A stretch of DNA of 64,000 nt from Alligator mississippiensis. Its lineage: Eukaryota > Chordata > Crocodylia > Alligatoridae. Positions 60,101-64,000 of this stretch are shown piece by piece. Each line of letters starts with the position of its first letter. Within the stretch, counting starts at the first letter, position 1. The stretch is taken from positions 37,431,832 to 37,495,831 of the forward strand of contig NC_081830.1 of the NCBI RefSeq assembly GCF_030867095.1, in the 5' to 3' direction. The notes beneath the pieces were generated by a model that was not told the origin of the DNA, searched no databases, and saw nothing but the letters and a program-made list of their open reading frames with translations. Made by a program: the position numbers and the translations under genes.

Positions 60101-62505
60101 GCACAGTTCTTTCTATTTTCTCTAGAAGAGAAGAACTAGATCTTAAAAAAAGAGTCTTATAAATTTATTATTTTCTGAGACAAGATCAGGAATAATCCAC
60201 AACTGGACTTGAGTACAAGGTAAGTGTTAAGATAGCTTTCTTAGGGCCATGCAATGTCAGAAGGAGAGTCAAACACGTCTAGAATTTTCTAGAGAAATGA
60301 CAGAGGTACACATGAGGGTTTATCCCATTTTTGTAAATCAGTTGCAGAAAACCAAGCAACAGGGGCTGGGTAAGATCATAAGCAGAGAGGAAGGCCTTGA
60401 GGGACAATACATAGTACCTTGAGGGACAATATTCTTCCTTATATGGAAGTTCCTTCTCTAATATTGGAAGAAAGCGATAGACTGCATCCTCTGACATGGT
60501 GAGCTAATGAAAATGAGTCACTCAACAAGAATTGGAAGTGTGCATCTAGGAGCATGGACGAAAATATTCCCATGGAGAAAAGAAAAACAGAAAATGTCTT
60601 TCAAAAGCATCAAATTTCTGGAGTAGAAGAGTAGCATAGATGTGCCAAATGAGAATGCAATTCAGATAGCATCATCCTAATCAGTGGAAGCATGAGCAGA
60701 AAAAACAAACAAACATTAGCATCATGTTTATCAAATGAAAGAAACCAGGGTGTAAAACAGGGGTGGGCAATTATCTCGGCTGAAAGAAAACTTAACGAGT
60801 TTTGGTGAGCTGCAGAGAACCACACACGTAGAATCTTTCAGAAGATATCATTTTAACAAACTATCAATAAAAAACAAATCATATTCTAAAAATCAAACAG
60901 CTACTATAACATATTTTAATATTATTTAAAAAAAAATAGTTTTTGTCTTATTTCTGGTTTTTTTGAGTGATTTTTTTGAGTGATTGCATAATAGCTCAAA
61001 ATAAAGTTTTACTCTTACATACTGTGCGTGTGTGGGGGGTGAGGGGTGGGCATGTGGCAGGGCGTAGAGCACACTACATATCAGGAGCTGGTCAGCGGTG
61101 TGGGAGGGAGAGAGGTTAGGGGGTGCTTGCAGCAGACCTCGCCTGAGCAGGGTGCAAGTACGGTTGACCCCCTGCCTCCCCTCAATCTGGCCCGAGGCTG
61201 CCCTGTGGTACTCCGCATGGGGCCGAGACCTGCCTGCTCCTGCCCAGAGAAGCTCACACTGCGCTCCCACCCAAACCCACCTTGTACCCACCCCCCCATC
61301 AATGTCCCAGCCCCATCTAGCATGCACAGCTTCCCAGCAGGGCTGTTCCCAGTATGGCTGCAGTCACTCTTGGCTTCCCCTACCTCCAGCAGCTCCTCCT
61401 CCTTTTCCTCCTGCTCCTACTGCAGGCAGTGCAGGGAAGCAGCAGCAGCCATGGGGATGTGTGCTAGGCACCACATGCCCAGCCAGGCAGGGGTGAAGCT
61501 GCAGCTGGGCAGCTCCTGCCCCAGCGCATGGGGCTCCAGCTCCAAGCAGCCTTCCACACGCTTGACTGTCACAGGTGGCTGCTCATCATCCTGGGCTGAC
61601 AGAGTGGGTGGAAGACGTCCAGGAACTGGAGTTGGAGCCGTGCATGCTGGGGCAGGAGCCACCCAGTGGTAGCTTCCCTAACCCTGGCTGGGCATGTGGT
61701 GTCTGGCACATGTACCCCCAAGGCTTCCCTGTAATGCCTATCTACAGCGGCACAGCAGGGACAAAGGGAGCTGAGCAATACCGGGACAGCTGCAGCCACA
61801 CCAGAACCAGACCCACTGGGAAGCTGTACATGCTGGCCGGGGTTGGGGTGGTGCTGTTTGGTGAGTGTGGGATAGGTGTGGGCAGGAGCGGGCAGGGCTC
61901 AGCCCCATGCAGAGTGCTATGGAGGCAACCAGGTTGGATACAATCAATTGTCAGGTGCCTGCTGGAGGACCAGAGCCAATCAGTTGGCAGGCAGAATCCG
62001 GCCTGTGGGCCGTATTTTCCCCACCCTGGTATAAGCCCAAAGGCAAAATGTATTTATGTTTAGAGGGCCCATAAATAGGGTAGTATGCAAAATTTACCAT
62101 TGATTTTTTTTTAAAAAGCCCACTGCATCATGTGTCATAGTGACATTTTTTCCAAGACAGCTGGGCAGAGTTTCTGGTACTGATTAATATCATTCCTAAC
62201 TTGAGCTGACTGACAGGAGCAAGGTGCTCATACCCGCTGTGAAACGCACTACTTCCCTCCTCCTCTGATTAATGAGCAACTGGGCCTCTCCCACTGCAGA
62301 CAGATTAAGAGGTATTTGAAGTATTCCACTCACAGATGATACCAGCATTCAACAAGATCTAGAAATACATAACCATTCAACTCAGAAGACAAGTTAAAAG
62401 ATTAAAGTATCTATTTACCAGCTGCTCCTGGGATTATCCTTTCTGGATAGAGATCTGTCAAGAATAGGCTGTTTATTAGCGTAGATTTTCCCAATCCAGA
62501 TTCAC
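39090..62505 (-). CDS. SEPTIN2: SEPTIN2 (septin 2), partial: residues 45-361, nine coding exons
   Basis: This is a filament-forming GTP-binding septin that acts at the cytokinetic furrow, cilium base and cortical cytoskeleton. The coding exons are 62419-62505, 59998-60121, 56729-56863, 56134-56251, 49867-49968, 48866-49011, 43818-43901, 40381-40438 and 39090-39191. All have AG/GT borders and compatible phases. The joined product shows the P-loop GESGLGKST, the switch motif DTPGYGD, the G4 motif AKAD, the septin unique element ([17 protein letters not shown]) and a C-terminal coiled coil ending GHHV. Recalled against human SEPT2 it aligns without gaps from residue 45 to 361. It keeps Thr78, the residue linked to GTP hydrolysis in catalytically active septins. 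Exons for residues 1-44 are not visible and should lie to the right of the window. Identity is near certain. Confidence 0.96.
40381..40438 (-). CDS. SEPTIN2: SEPTIN2 coding exon: coiled-coil start, residues 309-328
   Basis: This short 58-nt exon encodes [19 protein letters not shown] after completing Arg309. It begins the C-terminal coiled coil used for septin pairing. Its length is not a multiple of three, so skipping it would shift the frame. The donor is a consensus GTAAGA and the acceptor is CCTAG. Confidence 0.93.
42375..43242. mobile_element. Possible DNA transposon with GC-rich interior
   Basis: CTAGTGGCTGAAACCTG at the left resembles the inverse of the right end CACCACTAG. Between them is GC-rich text with repeated CAAGCCCCTGC and ACTTCTC phrases, unlike the flanking AT-rich intron. 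No flanking duplication was found. Confidence 0.35.
43818..43901 (-). CDS. SEPTIN2: SEPTIN2 coding exon: residues 281-308, weak donor
   Basis: The 84-nt exon encodes [20 protein letters not shown] then ERLKSGP and two bases of Arg309. The phases on both sides fit. The donor reads AAG followed by GTTATT, with T instead of a purine at +3, so it is weaker than every other donor in the gene. Recalled human sequence has KRGGRK where this copy has KSGPRT. Confidence 0.93.
45490..46388 (+). mobile_element. CR1 LINE 3' fragment containing a palindrome
   Basis: This degraded CR1 begins near AGCAAATTTGCAGAT. It includes the segment for [20 protein letters not shown] (near 45890-45949) and [11 protein letters not shown], and ends with CCCTTCCATCCCTATTTTCC. 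A 75-bp near-perfect palindrome (45653-45727) replaces normal CR1 sequence. This copy lies in SEPTIN2 intron sequence on the strand opposite the gene. Confidence 0.85.
45653..45727. repeat. 75-bp near-perfect palindrome inside CR1
   Basis: The 27-nt arms at 45653-45679 and 45701-45727 are inverse copies with one mismatch. Pairing continues inward for six more base pairs after one mismatch, leaving almost no loop. The right arm matches ordinary CR1 sequence; the left arm is its inverted duplicate. Confidence 0.85.
46863..47888. mobile_element. Foldback hAT-type element, about 1 kb
   Basis: The ends CAGAGGTGCAAC and GTGCACCCCTA are inverse. 8-bp flanks AATGTAAG and AATTTAAG match at seven positions. 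The whole element is an imperfect palindrome: from each end inward the order is an AT-rich tip with GGCCGATAA-type phrases, then TAAGTCTGTTGTG, then GCAGTGAGGGAGGGAGTGGG, then a GC-rich core. The centre lies near 47375. Long ORFs over the core on both strands are composition effects. It sits in a SEPTIN2 intron. Confidence 0.85.
47935..48110. repeat. Short CR1-tail-like fragments, both orientations
   Basis: Around 47966-48040 the text matches the reverse complement of a CR1 3' end (TGGAAGGGACCTCGAAAGAT, TCCAACCCC). Directly after it, about 48050-48100 reads like forward CR1 3' sequence (GGCTTCCAGAGGAGACTGG, CACCTGGCTGGG). This looks like two small fossil pieces side by side. Confidence 0.55.
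48866..49011 (-). CDS. SEPTIN2: SEPTIN2 coding exon: septin unique element, residues 233-280
   Basis: The 146-nt exon encodes [40 protein letters not shown] and FLKLRTML, then two bases of Ile281. It includes the conserved VVGSN and the septin unique element that builds the filament interface. Ala/Thr and Ser/Cys differences from human near its start are conservative. Confidence 0.96.
49556..49815. other. GC-rich insert beside a SEPTIN2 exon, unassigned
   Basis: A GC-rich patch of about 260 bp in otherwise AT-rich intron, lying about 50 bp from the exon at 49867-49968. It ends with TACCCCCTGGGACC and a nearby partial inverse TACCCCCAGGGGTA. Probably a transposon remnant. Confidence 0.4.
49867..49968 (-). 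CDS. SEPTIN2: SEPTIN2 coding exon: acidic segment, residues 199-232
   Basis: The 102-nt, phase-0 exon encodes [20 protein letters not shown] then [14 protein letters not shown]. The acidic [10 protein letters not shown] loop is diagnostic of SEPTIN2 and its close paralogues. The preceding intron, 6165 bp, is the longest within the visible gene and is filled with GC-rich repeat insertions. Confidence 0.96.
50925..52360. mobile_element. GC-rich DNA transposon candidate, about 1.4 kb
   Basis: The left tip TACCAGGTATCTGTGTTTTC and the inverse right tip TACCAGGGACCGTGGTTTTC are alike. Both are followed by AT-rich text with ATGGATTT. The core (51180-51830) is a GC-rich minisatellite in both orientations around phrases such as CAGCCAGCTTGGGCACTCC and GGGGAGGTTTGCA. 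No flanking duplication was found, so the superfamily is open. It lies in the 6.2-kb SEPTIN2 intron. Confidence 0.6.
52361..53430. other. G-rich intronic stretch, unassigned
   Basis: A strand-biased, purine-rich stretch (many GGGG runs, few CpG) adjoining the GC-rich transposon candidate in the large SEPTIN2 intron. Its overlapping ORFs on both strands are composition effects. No termini were found. Confidence 0.5.
54191..54215. repeat. Poly-A run, 25 bases
   Basis: An uninterrupted A run in a SEPTIN2 intron, with no clear retroposed body before it. Another run of 19 A lies at 49991-50009, right next to the acceptor side of the exon at 49867-49968. Confidence 0.9.
54447..54754. mobile_element. 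hAT-type element, same family as 11479-11738
   Basis: It runs from CAGTGATTCTCAACCAGG to GGTTGAGAACCACTG. Shared body phrases include GATTTACGTGATAAAC and TTCTCTGCAATGGAA, comparable to GATTCACTGATAAACTG in the other copy. The flanks TTTAAAAG and TGTGGCAA do not match, which suggests a later event at its right edge. Confidence 0.7.
54755..56052. repeat. GC-rich repeat-like block, possibly LTR-related
   Basis: A G-rich block abuts the end of a hAT remnant on its left. It runs to GGGACATGACA on its right, resembling the plus-strand end (GGGTCATGACA) of the solo LTR at 6444-7247. Both ends could be read as TG/CA termini, but no matching duplication flanks the block. I see no protein family in it. 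Family and age are unknown. Confidence 0.3.
56134..56251 (-). CDS. SEPTIN2: SEPTIN2 coding exon: G4 motif, residues 159-198
   Basis: The 118-nt exon encodes [39 protein letters not shown]. It contains the G4 guanine-specificity motif AKAD. It lies only 477 bp after the preceding exon, the shortest intron seen in this gene. The donor is a consensus GTAAGT. Confidence 0.95.
56729..56863 (-). CDS. SEPTIN2: SEPTIN2 coding exon: residues 115-158
   Basis: The 135-nt exon encodes [40 protein letters not shown] and PFGH, then two bases of Gly159. It covers the core of the G domain, including the conserved septin stretch YLxDExGLNR and the CCFYFI strand. It differs from the recalled human protein by two conservative changes, S to A and E to D. 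The donor is GTAGGT. Confidence 0.95.
57537..58389. mobile_element. hAT-type element with perfect 8-bp duplication and internal hairpin
   Basis: The ends TAGGGCTGTGAGAAATTT and the inverse of TGGGACTGTACAAAATGG are similar. CTAACAGT flanks it exactly (57529-57536 and 58390-58397). AT-rich tips with TTTCGG/GAAACG phrases enclose a GC-rich core with a hairpin (57786-57812 against 57872-57898). It also has a directly repeated phrase AGAGATC...GGGTCTCCTCA. No transposase is visible. Confidence 0.88.
58479..58788. mobile_element. Short hAT-type element
   Basis: The ends CAGAGCCGTCCCTAGGGG and the inverse of CAGGGCTGTCCCTAGGGG match at 16 of 18 positions. The flanks ACTGCTAG (58471-58478) and ATTGCTAG (58789-58796) match at seven of eight. 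The 310-bp G-rich body is non-coding. Confidence 0.85.
58797..59997. other. SEPTIN2 intron, no feature seen
   Basis: AT-rich intronic sequence between the 58479-58788 element and the switch I/II exon. No exon or repeat was recognised. Confidence 0.6.
59998..60121 (-). CDS. SEPTIN2: SEPTIN2 coding exon: switch I/II, residues 73-114
   Basis: The 124-nt exon encodes [20 protein letters not shown] followed by [21 protein letters not shown], with split codons for Glu73 and Cys114. It carries Thr78 (in ERTVQ) of switch I and the G3 motif DTPGYGD. The donor is GTATGT and the acceptor is TCTAG. No substitutions from the human protein were noted by recall. Confidence 0.96.
60758..62028. mobile_element. 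Foldback hAT-type element, about 1.3 kb
   Basis: The ends CAGGGGTGGGCAA and TTCCCCACCCTG are inverse. The 8-bp flanks (GTGTAAAA and GTATAAGC) match at five of eight positions. From about 61200 inward the two halves are inverse copies. CACCACATGCCCAGCCAGG and GCTCCTGCCCCAGC appear in the left arm near 61470-61530, and their inverse appears near 61640-61705. The centre is near 61590. Short-lived ORFs in the arms are chance. It lies in a SEPTIN2 intron. Confidence 0.8.
62419..62505 (-). CDS. SEPTIN2: SEPTIN2 coding exon: P-loop, residues 45-72
   Basis: This 87-nt exon reads [20 protein letters not shown] and then ERIIPGAA. It completes the Gly of the P-loop with its first two bases and ends on the first base of codon 73. 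The acceptor is CTATAG-like on the minus strand and the donor is GTAAAT. It holds the nucleotide-binding GxxGxGKST motif. It is the most upstream SEPTIN2 exon I can find. Confidence 0.95.
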
Positions 62506-63117
62506 CTATGATACAATATTAAAGACATGCTGATCATAAACATTTTCTACATAATTAACCTTTCAGAATGGATATACAAAACCTGATTAACATTTCTCTA
62601 ACAAACAAACCTTTCAAGTTTTGGCTTAAACTGACATATAGTGGTACCTTATATTTTGAACTTAAACTGAACTCCTGCTTTGTTTAGCATGAACAATAGC
62701 TTATCTCAATTTTTAGTGCACAAACTCAGAGTAAGACTTGCCATTTGAATATTTTCAAATAAATCTGATAATCGATTTGAGTTCTAATTAACTTAATACA
62801 GTCATTAAAAAGTATGTATTCAGAGCTGTCATTTTGCACATTCCTCTAGTTTACAAACAACAACTGTAGCAAGTAAAAAATGTACACAGTGAAAGTATAT
62901 GGTCTATCTGGGACTATATCAGTAATTTACACCCCCTCCCCCCCCCAAAATATCATAGCTGAACCTTTGTTCAGGACAGCAAGCAAACAGAGAAGCTTAC
63001 CTATCTCTTGTTACTTTAAAGAGAACACAACCATTTGGTGTATGCGACAGGAATATATATATATTTGCATCTGAAGCCAAGGGCTCCTAGCTGCGTACGT
63101 ACATTTGTAGTTTGGGG

Positions 63118-63566
63118 TAGGGGTGCACTGATAAAGATTTTCTTGGCTGAAACCGATAGCCAATTATTAACCAGCCATACTGGCCGATACCGATCCAATA
63201 ACCAATATTAACTGCAGGTTGAGTCTTGTTGGGCCAGTCCAGGCAGCGCTAGTCCTAGTCCTGTCTACAGCATTCAGCACCTTTTACAGTGCCTGCACTG
63301 GCCCCAGTCTGCATCACACCAGTGTCCAGGATGCTGAGGCATCTGCTCCACTCCAGCCCATCCCAGTCTGCCAGTGACGGGATGGGGGGGTGTATCTGGG
63401 GTCACCTTGACTCACCTGAGGGAACCCACACATCCTGGGGCCCTGGCCAGCAGGCATAGCTGTCAGAGAATATTATCGGCTACAATGGCCAAAAAAAGCC
63501 AATAATGTAAATTTCACTTTTATCAGTGCCAGTCTGATAGGTAATCAATATACCAGTGCACCTCTA
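63118..63566. mobile_element. hAT-type element with perfect 8-bp duplication, same family as 46863-47888
   Basis: The ends TAGGGGTGCACTGATA and CCAGTGCACCTCTA are inverse. GTTTGGGG flanks it exactly (63110-63117 and 63567-63574). Its right tip, read on the minus strand, matches the left tip of 46863-47888 (GGCACTGATA, GGCTTTTTTTG, GCCGATAAT). At 449 bp it is shorter, with a different GC-rich centre. Confidence 0.88.
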
Positions 63567-64000
63567 GTTTGGGGCATTGGTGGGAGGAGAGGGGGAAATC
63601 TTTACTAGTGAAATGCTACTTAACCAAAGATCAGGACCCTGTGAAACTACTCTGTCCCTGAAGCAGTGAGATACTTGATATTAATACTTTCAGCTGCTTT
63701 ACTGAAGATCCTGTTCTCTGGTTAAATGAAGGTTCCCCAAGCTTCAATTTGTCAAGTGCAACACCACTGAGCAAGTAGCATACTACTCCAGCAACATCAT
63801 ACTTGGCTCTCCCTGTCAAGCTGAGTTTTAAATTATCTTAACTGTATACAACACTGGAGTCTCTCTTGGATAACATGTTGCCTGTGATCCATGGGTTGGG
63901 AACCACACAAATGATCAGTTATTTGAAACAGTTTAAAAAAATTGAAACACTGAAAAACTGGCGAGTTGGTAATCTGGGTCACCAGGTCCCCCCTGCATTG

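Noticed and set aside
61046-61672. 208-codon plus-strand ORF
   Set aside because: It is inside the arms of the 60758-62028 foldback element; composition explains it.
62506-64000. Search for the upstream SEPTIN2 exon (residues up to 44)
   Set aside because: No stretch encoding a KKGFEFTLMVVG-like segment was found on the minus strand, so the exon is judged to lie beyond the window.

Overview
The window looks like vertebrate nuclear DNA from a sauropsid, most likely a crocodilian, with a turtle as the alternative. The grounds are long introns, four CR1 LINE fragments with reptile/bird-type 3' ends, many hAT-type DNA transposon remnants, and two host genes whose exons I could read by eye. Nothing is bacterial: there are no operons, CRISPR arrays or clustered long ORFs. 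Most long ORFs are chance readings through GC-rich repeats.

Host genes. Both lie on the minus strand and run right to left. SEPTIN2 occupies roughly 62505 down to 39090. Nine consecutive coding exons join in phase and give residues 45-361 in human numbering, ending at a stop codon in 39090-39092. The exons for residues 1-44 and the promoter lie beyond the right edge. FARP2 follows about 22 kb further on. Its probable CpG-island promoter and untranslated first exon lie near 15.0-15.2 kb. Its first coding exon (68 residues, 9045-9248) is unmistakable, and the rest of the gene continues past the left edge. The order SEPTIN2 then FARP2 on one strand matches the mammalian order as I recall it. The two genes act separately: SEPTIN2 is a cytoskeletal GTPase and FARP2 is a FERM/RhoGEF signalling protein.

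Layout. 1-9044 is FARP2 intron with a CR1, a Tigger-like element, small hATs and an 804-bp solo LTR. 9045-9275 is the FARP2 coding exon. 9276-15010 is FARP2 intron 1. 14690-15420 is the CpG island. 15.4-37.7 kb is intergenic, with a Helitron-like GC-rich element, a palindrome-bearing MITE candidate, an LTR-like block and two CR1 copies, one carrying a nested hAT. 37.7-39.1 kb is the presumed SEPTIN2 3' UTR. 39.1-64 kb is SEPTIN2 exons and introns, the introns rich in hAT-type foldback elements.

The most notable structure is a set of 0.4-1.4 kb transposons with hAT-like termini whose GC-rich interiors are long imperfect palindromes. Several have perfect or near-perfect 8-bp target-site duplications. 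I saw no clearly novel biological system. All family names rest on recognition by eye and recall, with no database search.
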